This document shows, piece by piece, positions 36,589 to 46,149 of a stretch of 64,000 nt of DNA. Made by a program: the position numbers and the translations under genes. This DNA comes from Holophagales bacterium. GTDB taxonomy: Bacteria > Acidobacteriota > Thermoanaerobaculia > Multivoradales > Multivoraceae. The notes under the pieces are model-generated. The model saw only the letters and a program-made list of their open reading frames with translations, had not been told where the DNA came from and searched no databases. The number at the start of each line of letters is the position of its first letter. The first letter of the stretch is position 1. Location of the stretch: NCBI GenBank assembly GCA_009845425.1, contig VXZQ01000006.1:124001-188000 (forward strand), in the 5' to 3' direction.

Positions 36589-38304
36589 ATGGTGGATCGG
36601 CAAGCAGTGCTTCGACGGACGGTCACTCTCCTCGTTCTCTGCGCCGTCGTGGCGCCGGCGATGGGCCAGGAGCGGCCATACCGCGCGGTCACCCAGGAGC
36701 GGCTGCTCGCCCCCGAGCCCGAGAACTGGCTCATGTACCGGCGGACGTACGACGGCTGGGGCTACAGCCCGCTCGACCGGATCGACACCTCGAACGTCGC
36801 CTCGCTGGCGCCGGTCTGGACCTTCTCGACCAGCATCAACGAGGGCCACCAGGCGCCGCCGATCGTCAACGACGGCACGCTGTTCATCACCACGCCGGGG
36901 AGCCGCGTGCTCGCGCTCGATGCGGGCACCGGCGAACTGCTGTGGCGTTTCGTCCCGGAGCTCCCCGAAGACTTGCAGCAGATGCACCCGACGAACCGTG
37001 GCGTCGCGCTATGGGGCGACTTGGTCTACGTCGCCACGGTCGACGCGCGGCTCTTCGCGCTCGACGCGCGGACGGGAAGGGTGGCCTGGGAGACGGCGGT
37101 CGAGGACTACGCCCGCGGCTACTACATGACGCTCGCGCCTCTGGCGGTCGAGGGCAAGGTGATGGTCGGCGTGTCCGGAGGCGAGTGGGGTATCCGCGGT
37201 TTCGTCGCCGCCTACGACGCGGACAGCGGAGACGAGCTCTGGAAGACCTACACGATTCCCGGCCCCGGGGAAGCTGGCCATGACAGTTGGCCCGGAGACA
37301 CCTGGCGGACCGGCGGCGTGCCCGTCTGGGTCACCGGGACCTACGACCCGGAACTGCGGCTGACCTACTGGGGCACCGGCAACGGCGGTCCCTGGATGGG
37401 CGACGCCCGCCCGGGCGACAACCTCTACGCCACCTCGGTGCTGGCCCTCGACGTCGACACCGGCGAGTTGAGGGCGCACCACCAGTACCACTGGAACGAC
37501 AGTTGGGACTGGGACGAAGTCGACCCGCCTCTTCTGATCGACGTGGAGCGCGGCGGCTCGACCCGCAAGGCGCTCGTTCATCCGGGGCGGAACGCGTATC
37601 TCTGGGTGCTCGAGCGGAGCGCTGACGCGATCGGCTTCCTGGACGCCACACCCTTCGTCCACCAGGACGTGTTCACCTCGATCGATCCGGAAACCGGCCG
37701 GCCGGAGTACGACCCGGAGAAGACGCCCGCGACGGGAGAAGGAGCCGTGTTCTGTCCGTCGTGGTCAGGCGCGAAGAACTGGCCTCCGGCCGCATGGAGC
37801 CCGGACACGAAGCTGCTCTACATCCCGGCCAACGAGAACACCTGTTCCTACCTGGAGGGAGTCGAGGCGGACTATCGGCCCGGCCGCACCTTCATGGGCA
37901 TGGAGGGAGGCTTCGTCTCGCGCGAGGGCGCCGAGCACTACGGAGAACTCCAGGCGTGGAACCTCGATACGCGAGAGAAGGTGTGGACCGTCGAGTTCGA
38001 GCGCAAGCTCTGGGGCCCGGTGCTGACGACCGGCGGCGGCCTCGTCTTCGTCGGTGGCACGAGCGACCGTTACTTCCGGGCCTTCGACGCCGCCACGGGA
38101 GACCTCCTGTGGCGACAGCGGACGAACTCTGGCGTCAGCGGCGTTCCCACGTCCTTCGAGGTCGACGGCGTGCAGTACATCGCGGTCCAGTCGGGCTGGG
38201 GCGTCGACGCGCAGCGCGGCACGGCTCACCTGGACGGGGCGATCGGCACGAACACCTACGTGCCGCAGGGCGGTGTGCTCTGGGTCTTCGCGTTGCCCGA
38301 CTAG
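36589..38304 (+). CDS. PQQ-dependent alcohol dehydrogenase, lanthanide-type signature
   Basis: A 571-residue secreted eight-bladed quinoprotein dehydrogenase that oxidises alcohols in the periplasm. A signal peptide ends near AMGQ (residue 26). Tryptophan-docking repeats such as LDAGTGELLWRF recur. Metal-site residues: Glu199 in SGGEWG, Asn265 in WGTGNGGPW and Asp307-Trp-Asp309 in NDSWDWDEV. The Asp two residues after the catalytic Asp is the mark of lanthanide (XoxF-like) enzymes. No c-type haem motif (CxxCH) is present, so electrons leave through another protein. Substrate unknown. Confidence 0.88.
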   Translation: MVDRQAVLRRTVTLLVLCAVVAPAMGQERPYRAVTQERLLAPEPENWLMYRRTYDGWGYSPLDRIDTSNVASLAPVWTFSTSINEGHQAPPIVNDGTLFITTPGSRVLALDAGTGELLWRFVPELPEDLQQMHPTNRGVALWGDLVYVATVDARLFALDARTGRVAWETAVEDYARGYYMTLAPLAVEGKVMVGVSGGEWGIRGFVAAYDADSGDELWKTYTIPGPGEAGHDSWPGDTWRTGGVPVWVTGTYDPELRLTYWGTGNGGPWMGDARPGDNLYATSVLALDVDTGELRAHHQYHWNDSWDWDEVDPPLLIDVERGGSTRKALVHPGRNAYLWVLERSADAIGFLDATPFVHQDVFTSIDPETGRPEYDPEKTPATGEGAVFCPSWSGAKNWPPAAWSPDTKLLYIPANENTCSYLEGVEADYRPGRTFMGMEGGFVSREGAEHYGELQAWNLDTREKVWTVEFERKLWGPVLTTGGGLVFVGGTSDRYFRAFDAATGDLLWRQRTNSGVSGVPTSFEVDGVQYIAVQSGWGVDAQRGTAHLDGAIGTNTYVPQGGVLWVFALPD

Positions 38305-38400
38305 CGGCTCACCGGGGGAGTCGCCGCTGCGGTCGGTGCTGTAGTCTGCCGCCGCTTCAGCCCGCCGATCACAGCAGGACCGACCGATTGGAGTTCGCAG

Positions 38401-39495
38401 ATGGAAGTCGCCAGCGCTGACGCCCAGGCCCAGGCCAGGGAACGACTCGATGCCCACGTCCGCGACATGATGGAGTGGCACTTCAGCCCGGAGACCGGAA
38501 CACCGTTCTGGCTGGACTTCGCCTCGAAGCTCGACTTCGATCCCCGCAGCGACGTCGCCTGCTACGCGGACTTGCGCAAGTTCCCGCCCTTCGAGGACGA
38601 GTGGCTGCGCGGCGGCCCGGTGCGGCGCTGGGTGCCAAAGGCGATGGCCGACGATCCGATCTACGTGTTCGAGACCGGCGGCACGACGGGTATCCCGAAG
38701 AGCCGGGTGGCGCTCAACGACTTCCGCACGGACTACGAGCTGTTCAGCGCGAGCCTGCCCGACGAGCACTTCCCGCCGGGTTCCAACTGGCTGATGCTGG
38801 GGCCGTCGGGTCCACGCCGGCTACGTCTGGCGGTGGAGCACCTCTGCCAGTACCGCGGCGGCATCTGCTTCTGCGTCGACCTCGACCCGCGCTGGGTGAT
38901 CAAGCTGATCAAGAAGGGCTGGATGGAGCACCTGGAGGCGTACAAGGACCATGTGATCGACCAGGCGCTGACCGTGCTCTCGGCCGGTCACGACATCCAG
39001 GCCATGTTCGCGACGCCGAAGCTGCTCGAGTCCCTTTGCCTGGCGCTCGAGGACCGCGGCCAGACCCTCGCGGACACCGGGATCAAGGGCATCTTCTCGG
39101 GCGGTACCGAGTTCACGCCGCAATGGACCCGCTTCGCGGTCGAGGAGTTGCTCGACGGCGTCTACATGACGCCTACCTACGGCAACACGCTGATGGGCCT
39201 GGCCGCTTCCCGGCCGGTCACGGCGGCGGACGGCTACACGATCGCCTACTACGCGCCGCAGCCGCGGGCCGTGCTGGAGGTCGTCGATCCCGACGACCCG
39301 GACCACGTCGTCGACTACGGCGCCACCGGGCGCGTCCGGCTGACGACGCTCACCCGCGAGTTCTTCGTCCCCGGCTTCCTCGAGCGCGACGAGGGGGAAC
39401 GGGAGCAGCCCTACGTCGACTACCCCTGGGATGGCGTCAGCGGCGTGCGGCCGTTCGCGAGGCTAGCCTCGGCGACGACCGTCGGCGTGTACTAG
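38401..39495 (+). CDS. Phenylacetate-CoA ligase-like adenylate-forming protein
   Basis: A 364-residue relative of PaaK-type adenylate-forming enzymes. The AMP motif is IYVFETGGTTGIPKSR, with the later GIFSGGTEFTPQW and MTPTYGNTLMGLA. A typical PaaK ligase has about 430 residues; the C-terminal lid domain is short here, ending in VRPFARLASATTVGVY. It may adenylate an aromatic acid without standard CoA transfer. It follows the PQQ gene by 96 bases and may be co-expressed. Confidence 0.78.
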   Translation: MEVASADAQAQARERLDAHVRDMMEWHFSPETGTPFWLDFASKLDFDPRSDVACYADLRKFPPFEDEWLRGGPVRRWVPKAMADDPIYVFETGGTTGIPKSRVALNDFRTDYELFSASLPDEHFPPGSNWLMLGPSGPRRLRLAVEHLCQYRGGICFCVDLDPRWVIKLIKKGWMEHLEAYKDHVIDQALTVLSAGHDIQAMFATPKLLESLCLALEDRGQTLADTGIKGIFSGGTEFTPQWTRFAVEELLDGVYMTPTYGNTLMGLAASRPVTAADGYTIAYYAPQPRAVLEVVDPDDPDHVVDYGATGRVRLTTLTREFFVPGFLERDEGEREQPYVDYPWDGVSGVRPFARLASATTVGVY

Positions 39496-39505
39496 GAGTC
39501 TCCCG

Positions 39506-40114
39506 CTAGGGCGCGGTGCGGTTGCGGTAGAGCGCCGGATCGACCACCTCGGCCATCGCTCGTTCGTCCAGGCCGTCCACGAGCCCCGCGACTCGCGTGG
39601 CCGCCGCTGCGGGGTTCCGCAGAGCCTCGCCGTAGTCGATCTCGACCCACTCGAACTGCGGCGCGTGGCGCAGGAGGTAGTTCACCCGCCAGAGCTGGTC
39701 CTGCCACAGTTCCATCATCCGCTCGTCCGGCGTGTCGTCCGTCTCGTTGCGCCGGTTGAGCATTTTGCGCTGCGATGCAAGGACCTCGGTCAGGTCGCGA
39801 CGCATCAGGATGACGCTGTAGTTCAGGTTCGGCGGCAGGTCCTTGAGCAGGAAGGAGATGACCTTGACGGCCCGGCCACGTGAGGCGCGGAGCCAGGACT
39901 TGTCGGGAGCGTTCGCGAGGTCCTTGACCCGCTCGTCCTCGTAGTAGCCGCGGGGGTTGTCCTCGTCGGCCTCGCGCTCCCCGTCGGTCACGACTTCCAT
40001 GCCGCCGGCCTCGAGCATCCGCATTGCCATCGACGTGCCCGAACGGGGCAGGCCGGAAACGACGACGATGGGCCGGCCGTAGCGGAATCGTCTCCAGAGT
40101 GTTCTGGCGCTCAT
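39506..40114 (-). CDS. Small sulfotransferase family protein
   Basis: A 202-residue sulfotransferase-fold protein. The PAPS loop is VVVSGLPRSGTSMAMRML (17-34). The 3'-phosphate part is around YSVILMRRDLTEVLASQRK. I chose ATG 40114 because the upstream frame is not family-like. It is about half the length of the one at 16207-17448 and close to compact bacterial versions. Convergent with the adenylate-forming gene and divergent from the phosphodiesterase operon. Confidence 0.85.
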   Translation of the reverse strand: MSARTLWRRFRYGRPIVVVSGLPRSGTSMAMRMLEAGGMEVVTDGEREADEDNPRGYYEDERVKDLANAPDKSWLRASRGRAVKVISFLLKDLPPNLNYSVILMRRDLTEVLASQRKMLNRRNETDDTPDERMMELWQDQLWRVNYLLRHAPQFEWVEIDYGEALRNPAAAATRVAGLVDGLDERAMAEVVDPALYRNRTAP

Positions 40115-40211
40115 GGCGAAGGGGATGCTACCCCCGGCTTGGTATGCTCCGCGGCGCTTCGCGAGCCGCCGCACTCCTGCGCTCGGGCGGCGTCAGCACT
40201 TGGAGAAACCG

Positions 40212-42338
40212 TTGCCAGCTCAGCGTCTCGTAACCGTCGCGCTGGCGCTTCTGGCGGCGCTCTTCGCCGCCGCGCCGGCGGCCGCCTACATCGGTCCGGG
40301 GGCCGGGTTCGCGCTCATGTCGTCCTTCCTGGTGCTGCTGGCGACGGTAGCGCTCGCGTTCCTCTCGCTGCTCGCCTGGCCGGTGCGGACCCTGTGGCGG
40401 GTCGTGCGGCGCAAGAAGCCGCCGAAGGCGCACGTCAAGCGACTCGTGTTCGTTGGGCTCGACGGCCAGGACCCGCGGTTGACCGAGCGGATGATGAAGG
40501 AAGGCAAGCTGCCCAACTTCAAGCGCCTCGGCAGGCAGGGCAGCTACCGCCGGATCGCCAGCACCTACCCGGCCCTGTCCCCGGTCGCCTGGTCGACCTT
40601 CGCCACCGGCGCGAATCCGGGCAAGCACAACATCTTCGATTTCCTCGACCGCGACCTGCGGAGCTACCTGCCGAAGCTGTCCTCGGCCCACATCGGCCGG
40701 GTGGAGCGATTCCTGAAGCTGGGCAGGTGGAAGATTCCGCTGCAGAAGCCGGAGATTCGCATGCTGCGGCGGTCGAAGCCGTTCTGGACGGTGCTCGGCG
40801 AGCGGAACGTATGGAGCACGGTGCTGAGGGTGCCCATCACCTTTCCGCCGGACCGGTTCTACGGCGCGCAACTCGCGGCGATGTGCGTGCCGGACCTGGT
40901 GGGCAGCCAGGGCACTTTCCTGCTCTACACGACCCGGCCGGCGACGGACGCGATCCGGGAGGGTGGATTGCGGGTGCCGCTGAGTTCCAACGGTTCCGGC
41001 CCCGACCACTTCGACTGCGTGGTCGAGGGACCGGAGAACAGCTTCCTGGAGGGCCATCCGCCGCCTCCTCTCCGCGCGGCGATGACGGTCGAGGTCGACC
41101 GCAAGGAGAAGGCCGCGACGGTCCGCGTGGCGGGAGAGACGGTGGAACTCCAGCAGGGAGAGCTTTCCGACTGGGTGCGTCTCGAGTTCCGGGCCGCGCC
41201 CGGGATCAAGGTCCACGGCCTGACCCGGATGCTGCTGACGGAAGCCGCCGAGCACACATCGCTCTATCTGACCGCGATCCACATCGACCCCGAGAAACCG
41301 GCGATGCCGATCTCGCACCCGTCCTACTACGCCCCGTACCTGGCCAAGCGGGTCGGCGACTTCGCGACGCTAGGCCTGGCCGAGGACACGACGGCCCTGA
41401 ACGAGGGAGTGACCGACGACGCGACCTTCCTCGGGCAGTCCTACGACATCGACCGCGAGCGCGAGGAGATGTTCTTCGCAGCGCTTGAGCGCCTGCGCCG
41501 CGGTTCGCTGACCTGCGTCTTCGACGCCACCGACCGAATCCAGCACATGTTCTGGCGCTACATGGAGGACGGACATCCAGCGGCCAGCGGTCGAAAGACG
41601 GGCAGGCAGCGCCGGACGATCGAAGAGCACTACCGGCACAACGACGCCCTGGTCGGCCGGGTGATGGAGAAGCTGGGCGAGGACGACCTGCTGATCGTCC
41701 TCTCGGACCACGGCTTCGCCTCCTTCCGGCGAGGCGTGAACCTGAACCGCTGGCTTCTCGATCACGGCTACCTGGTGTTATGCGAGGACGCGGACGGCAC
41801 GGAGGAGTGGCTCGAGGGTGTGGACTGGTCGCGTACCCGGGCCTACGCGCTCGGACTCGCCGGCGTTTTCCTGAATCTCAGGGGCCGCGAGGCGGGCGGC
41901 ATCGTCGAACCCGGCGAGGAGGCGCGGGCGCTCAAACGCGAACTGATTGCCGCCTGGGACGGTCTGCGCGACGAGGAGCGAAGCGCGGTCGGCATCAACG
42001 CCGCCTTCGACGCGGAGGATCTGTACACCGGTCCCTACAAGAGGAACGCCCCCGACCTGATCGTCGGCTACAACGACGGCTACCGGGTGTCCTGGGACTG
42101 CGCCGTCGGCGTGGTCGCGGGCCCGGTCTTCTCCGACAACACGAAGGCCTGGAGCGGCGACCATTGTGTCGACCCGCGGCTGGTCCCGGGCATCTTCTTC
42201 AGCAGCCGCCCGGTCGACCGCGACGACGACCTGTCGCTGCTCGACATGGCGCCGACCGCGCTGGCCCTGTTCGGCATCGACAAGCCGGACTACATGGAGG
42301 GAGAGTCGGTGTTTGACCCAGCGGGAATGGCGGCGTGA
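40212..42338 (+). CDS. Membrane alkaline-phosphatase-superfamily phosphodiesterase
   Basis: A 708-residue protein of the type I phosphodiesterase/nucleotide pyrophosphatase group. It has an N-terminal signal or anchor, a second membrane segment near residues 35-60, then KRLVFVGLDGQDPRLTERMM (first metal Asp) and STYPALSPVAWSTFATG (probable Thr/Ser nucleophile region), and ends with LIVLSDHGFASF and WSGDHCVDPRLVPGI metal sites. The start is TTG 40212 with GGAG 7 bases before. Downstream, GTGA overlap couples it to a paralogue. It may cleave phosphoesters of lipids or envelope glycans. Confidence 0.85.
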   Translation: MPAQRLVTVALALLAALFAAAPAAAYIGPGAGFALMSSFLVLLATVALAFLSLLAWPVRTLWRVVRRKKPPKAHVKRLVFVGLDGQDPRLTERMMKEGKLPNFKRLGRQGSYRRIASTYPALSPVAWSTFATGANPGKHNIFDFLDRDLRSYLPKLSSAHIGRVERFLKLGRWKIPLQKPEIRMLRRSKPFWTVLGERNVWSTVLRVPITFPPDRFYGAQLAAMCVPDLVGSQGTFLLYTTRPATDAIREGGLRVPLSSNGSGPDHFDCVVEGPENSFLEGHPPPPLRAAMTVEVDRKEKAATVRVAGETVELQQGELSDWVRLEFRAAPGIKVHGLTRMLLTEAAEHTSLYLTAIHIDPEKPAMPISHPSYYAPYLAKRVGDFATLGLAEDTTALNEGVTDDATFLGQSYDIDREREEMFFAALERLRRGSLTCVFDATDRIQHMFWRYMEDGHPAASGRKTGRQRRTIEEHYRHNDALVGRVMEKLGEDDLLIVLSDHGFASFRRGVNLNRWLLDHGYLVLCEDADGTEEWLEGVDWSRTRAYALGLAGVFLNLRGREAGGIVEPGEEARALKRELIAAWDGLRDEERSAVGINAAFDAEDLYTGPYKRNAPDLIVGYNDGYRVSWDCAVGVVAGPVFSDNTKAWSGDHCVDPRLVPGIFFSSRPVDRDDDLSLLDMAPTALALFGIDKPDYMEGESVFDPAGMAA

Positions 42339-44335
42339 AGCGGCCGCTTCTGGCAGCGGCGGCGCTCGTTCCGGTCGTCCTGGCGATCGGGTGCGGCGGC
42401 GGTGGCGTCGGCCCGTCCGAGGGGCCGAAGGTCATCGTGCTCGGCTTCGACGGCCTGGACCCTGAGCTCACCCGGCAGTTGATCGACGAAGGGAGGCTGC
42501 CGAACTTCGCCCGGCTCGAGGCGATGGGTGGCTTCACGGAGCTGGAGACGACGATCCCGCCGCACAGCCCGGTCGCCTGGTCGAGCTTCGTCACGGGCAT
42601 GGACCCGGGCGGCCACGGCATCTTCGACTTCCTGCACCGGGACCCGGAGACGATGATCCCGTACTCGTCGACGGCCGCGGCGTCCTCCGGCGGACGCTTC
42701 CTGGAGGTGGGACCCTGGCAGTTCCCGCTCACCAGCGGGGACTACGTGCAGTTCCGGCACGGTACGCCCTTCTGGGAGGTGCTGGAGGAGCACGGCGTGC
42801 GCACGACCGTAGTCCGCATGCCGGCGAACTTCCCAGTCTCGGGCACGGCGAGCCGCGAACTCTCGGGCATGGGCACGAGCGACCTCCTCGGCACCGACGG
42901 CACCTTCACGTTCTACACCTCGGAGCTGTTCGCGGACCGGGACATCAGCGGCGGCGACATCGTCGAGCTGGACATCTACGACAACGTGGTCGAGGCCGAA
43001 TTGCTCGGACCCGACAACCCGTTGCTGCGGGAGCCGGTCAAGCTGACCGCGCCGTTCACCGTCTACCTCGATCTTGAGACGGAGAGCGCCAAGATCGAGC
43101 TCGGCGACCAGCAGATCGTGCTCCGGGTCGGGGAGTGGAGCGACTGGCTGGAGGTCGACTTCGAGATGATGCCGACCCAGCACCTGCGCGGTATCTGCCG
43201 GATGTACCTGCGCGCGCTCGAGCCGGAGTTCGAGCTCTACGTCAGCCCGATCGACCACGACCCGATGTCGCCCGCGGCGCCGATCTCGACGCCGCCCGAT
43301 TTCGCGGCCGAACTGGCGGAGGCGGTCGACCGCTTCTACACGGAGGGGATGCCCGAAGACACGAAGACGCTGACCGAGGGCGTCTTTACCCCGGAGGAGT
43401 TCCTGGCCCAGGCCAAGATCGCCGGCGACGAGGTTGCCGAGCAGTACGGCTACGTGCTGGACCGCTACCTCGAACAGCAGGGAGGCTTCCTGTTCTACTA
43501 CTTCGGCAACGTGGATCAGATCGGCCACGTCCGCTGGCGGTCACGCGATCCGGAGCACCCCGTCTACGACCCGGAAGTCGACGCGGTGCACGAGGACCTG
43601 ATCCCGATGCTCTACGAGGGACTCGACGTCGTCGTGGGGCAGACGCTGGACCGGCTCGAGGCCGAAGCCGGCCTTGGCGACGGCGACGCGGACGAGCCGC
43701 TCCTGATCGTCATGTCGGACCACGGGTTCGCCTCCTGGCGCCGCGCCTTCCACCTGAACGCCTGGCTGCTCGAGAACGGCTACCTGACGGCGAGAAGCCC
43801 GGATCCCTACGCGGACGAGGGCTTCCTGCTGAACGTCGACTGGGACGAGACCCGGGCCTACGGGATCGGCTTCTCGGGCCTCTACGTCAACCTCCGCGGT
43901 CGTGAGCGCGATGGCACGGTGACGGCGGCGGAACGCCTCGACCTGGTGCGCGAGCTGAAGCGGGAACTGCTGGCGGTCGTCGATCCGGAGACGGGCGAGC
44001 CCGCGATCACGGAAGTCCACCTTCGCGAGGACTACGCCTTTCAGCAACAGACCGCGATCGGCCCGGATCTGGTCGTCGGCTACGCCAAGGGTTACCGCGG
44101 GGCGACGGAGTCGGCGTCGGGCGAGGTCGTGGGTGAGGTCTTCAGCGACAACGACAGCGCCTGGAGCGGCGATCACATGATGGACCACCGGACCGTTCCG
44201 GGGGTTCTCCTGGTCAGCCGTCCGCTTGGCCGCCCCGCTCGGGGCATCGTCGACCTGGCGGCCTCGATCCTGGCCGAGTACGGCGTGGAGGAGTTCCCGC
44301 CGCTGGTGGGCGGCGGCGCGACGGGTTCGCCCTGA
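42335..44335 (+). CDS. Phosphodiesterase-superfamily lipoprotein, paralogue
   Basis: A 666-residue lipoprotein: LAIGC is the lipobox (Cys20). The same superfamily blocks occur as in the preceding protein: KVIVLGFDGLDPELTRQLI, TIPPHSPVAWSSFVTG, LIVMSDHGFASWRR, LYVNLRGRERDGTV and WSGDHMMDHRTVPG. The two are tandem duplicates, one probably membrane-anchored and one lipid-anchored. The start is GTG, overlapping the previous stop. Catalytic substrate unknown. Confidence 0.87.
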   Translation: MKRPLLAAAALVPVVLAIGCGGGGVGPSEGPKVIVLGFDGLDPELTRQLIDEGRLPNFARLEAMGGFTELETTIPPHSPVAWSSFVTGMDPGGHGIFDFLHRDPETMIPYSSTAAASSGGRFLEVGPWQFPLTSGDYVQFRHGTPFWEVLEEHGVRTTVVRMPANFPVSGTASRELSGMGTSDLLGTDGTFTFYTSELFADRDISGGDIVELDIYDNVVEAELLGPDNPLLREPVKLTAPFTVYLDLETESAKIELGDQQIVLRVGEWSDWLEVDFEMMPTQHLRGICRMYLRALEPEFELYVSPIDHDPMSPAAPISTPPDFAAELAEAVDRFYTEGMPEDTKTLTEGVFTPEEFLAQAKIAGDEVAEQYGYVLDRYLEQQGGFLFYYFGNVDQIGHVRWRSRDPEHPVYDPEVDAVHEDLIPMLYEGLDVVVGQTLDRLEAEAGLGDGDADEPLLIVMSDHGFASWRRAFHLNAWLLENGYLTARSPDPYADEGFLLNVDWDETRAYGIGFSGLYVNLRGRERDGTVTAAERLDLVRELKRELLAVVDPETGEPAITEVHLREDYAFQQQTAIGPDLVVGYAKGYRGATESASGEVVGEVFSDNDSAWSGDHMMDHRTVPGVLLVSRPLGRPARGIVDLAASILAEYGVEEFPPLVGGGATGSP

Positions 44336-44371
44336 ACCGGTCGGACGACCGCTAACGCAAGGAGGAGAAGG

Positions 44372-44566
44372 ATGTTTGGCGGTGGCAAGGTCAAGCTCGA
44401 CAAGGAACTCATCGCGCGGGTGAAGCGCTACAGCGACATTGCGGGCTACTCGTCCGTCGAGGAGTTCATCACCCATGCGCTGGAGAAGGAGTTGGCCAAG
44501 CTCGAAGGCGCCGAGTCGAGGGAGGAGATCGAGAAGCGGCTGCGCGGCCTGGGGTACATCTCCTAG
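44372..44566 (+). CDS. Small ribbon-helix-helix-like protein
   Basis: A 64-residue protein with a strong ribosome site (AAGGAGGAG). KVKLDKELIARVKRYSDIAGYSSVEEFITHALEKEL reads as a beta strand and two helices of the RHH/CopG type, followed by a charged helix ending LRGLGYIS. The family binds DNA as dimers, so it might regulate this operon; a partner-protein role is also possible. It lies 36 bases after the phosphodiesterase gene and 18 before the membrane protein. Confidence 0.6.
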   Translation: MFGGGKVKLDKELIARVKRYSDIAGYSSVEEFITHALEKELAKLEGAESREEIEKRLRGLGYIS

Positions 44567-44584
44567 CGCCGCCCAAGCTCGCCG

Positions 44585-45451
44585 ATGTCCCTCCTGAACG
44601 CCGCCCTCCGCGCCGTCTTCGACGTGGCGCTCCGGCCCTTCGCGGCCTTGCCGCCGATCCTGCCGGTGGCCATCGTGGCGCTGGTCTCGGGCATCTTCGC
44701 TCTGCTGGTCTATCGCTGGACGTCGAACCAGACGGCGATCGCCGCGGTCAAGCGGCGGCTGTTCGGGCACCTGCTCGAGGTGCGGCTCTTCAACGACGAC
44801 CTGCGGGCGGTGCTGGCAGCCCAGCTTCGGCTGCTGCGCGAGAACCTCACCTACCTGCGGCTGAACCTGATTCCGCTCCTGTGGATGATCGTGCCCTTCA
44901 TGCTGCTGATCGCCCAGCTTCAGTTCCACTACGGCTACGACGGGCTCGAAGTGGGCGAGCGCACACTGCTCGTCGTCGACCTGGCGCCGGCGGAGGCGGC
45001 GGCCGCAGGCGGGGATGAAGCCGCGCCGCGCCCGCCGATCGAGCTGGAGGCGCCGGCCGGCGTCGCGGTGGAGACGGCCGGCGTCTGGGTGCCGAGCCTG
45101 CGGCAGGTCGTGTGGCGGCTGCGCGCGGACGAGCCGGGGCGGCATGAACTCGTCGTGCGCGCGGACGGCGGGGCGTTCACGAAGAGCCTCTTCGTCGAGG
45201 ATCCGGAGGGCGGCGCGCTGTGGGCGCGTCGCTCGCCGACGAGGCGCCGGGCGGCGATTCTCGACCAGTTGCTCTACCCGGCGGAGCCCTCGCTGCCGCG
45301 CGACGGGCCGATCGAGCGGATCGACGTGCGGTACGGCACGGCCACGATCTCGTTCTTCGGGCTGCTCGACATGCACTGGCTGATCGCCTTTCTGATCCTC
45401 TCCCTCGCGTTCGCGTTCGCGCTGCGGAACCGTTTCGGCGTCACCTTGTGA
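44585..45451 (+). CDS. Membrane protein, distantly YidC/EMC3-like
   Basis: A 288-residue protein with three membrane segments: about 22-43, 90-112 and 263-281. After the first comes YRWTSNQTAIAAVKRRLFGHLLEVRLF, then a coiled-coil stretch (LRAVLAAQLRLLRENLTYLR), recalling the Oxa1/YidC/EMC3 (DUF106) layout, where proteins insert others into membranes. A periplasmic beta-rich part (115-260) is extra. The similarity is to layout more than sequence. The GT2 gene overlaps its stop by GTGA. Confidence 0.55.
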   Translation: MSLLNAALRAVFDVALRPFAALPPILPVAIVALVSGIFALLVYRWTSNQTAIAAVKRRLFGHLLEVRLFNDDLRAVLAAQLRLLRENLTYLRLNLIPLLWMIVPFMLLIAQLQFHYGYDGLEVGERTLLVVDLAPAEAAAAGGDEAAPRPPIELEAPAGVAVETAGVWVPSLRQVVWRLRADEPGRHELVVRADGGAFTKSLFVEDPEGGALWARRSPTRRRAAILDQLLYPAEPSLPRDGPIERIDVRYGTATISFFGLLDMHWLIAFLILSLAFAFALRNRFGVTL

Positions 45452-46149
45452 CCGCGCCGTCGATCGACGTCGTCATCCCCGCCTACAACGAGGAGGAGTC
45501 GATCGGCCTGGTTCTCGCCGACATGCCGGCCGACCTGGTGCGCCGTGTCATCGTCGCCGACAACAACTCGCGGGACGCGACGGCGGTGCGGGCGCGCGAG
45601 GCCGGGGCCGAGGTCGTGCCGGCGCCGGTGCAGGGCTATGGCAGCGCCTGTCTGGCCGGGCTCGACCATCTGCGGCGGACCGGACCGCCCGAGATCGTCG
45701 TCTTTCTGGACGCGGACTACTCGGACCACCCCGACGAGATGCCGCGGCTGGCGGAACCGATCGCGCGCGGCGAGGCGGATCTGGTCATCGGCTCGCGGGT
45801 GCTGGGAGAGGCCGAACCGGGCGCCCTGCTACCGCAGGCGCGATGGGGCAACCGGTTCGCCTGCATGCTCGTGCGCCTGCTCTACGACTACCGCTATACC
45901 GACCTGGGACCGTTCCGCGCCGTCTCGTGGCAGGCGCTCGAGTCGCTCGACATGAGCGATCCGAACTTCGGCTGGACCGCGGAGATGCAGGTCAAGGCGC
46001 TGCGGCGGGGTCTGCGGGTCGTCGAGACGCCGGTCAGCTACCGCCGCCGGACAGGCGTTTCGAAGATCACCGGCACCGTCTCGGGCACCGTGCGAGCCGG
46101 CTGGAAGATCATCGTCACCGTACTCCGCTACAGTCGCGGGCCGATATGA
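45448..46149 (+). CDS. Family 2 glycosyltransferase
   Basis: A 233-residue GT-A-fold enzyme. Opening APSIDVVIPAYNEEESIGLVL, sugar-nucleotide region FLDADYSDHPDEM (DxD-like), and the late GWTAEMQVKALRRG. It resembles DPM1/UDP-glucose-dolichyl-type transferases that load polyprenyl phosphate, but lacks the C-terminal membrane segments of ArnC-type. It starts with GTG at 45448 in the previous stop, and the thioesterase gene overlaps its own stop (ATGA). Confidence 0.9.
   Translation: MTAPSIDVVIPAYNEEESIGLVLADMPADLVRRVIVADNNSRDATAVRAREAGAEVVPAPVQGYGSACLAGLDHLRRTGPPEIVVFLDADYSDHPDEMPRLAEPIARGEADLVIGSRVLGEAEPGALLPQARWGNRFACMLVRLLYDYRYTDLGPFRAVSWQALESLDMSDPNFGWTAEMQVKALRRGLRVVETPVSYRRRTGVSKITGTVSGTVRAGWKIIVTVLRYSRGPI

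Noticed and set aside
44372-44566. Small RHH protein as an antitoxin
   Set aside because: No toxin-sized gene follows; the next gene is a 288-residue membrane protein, so a TA role is not supported.
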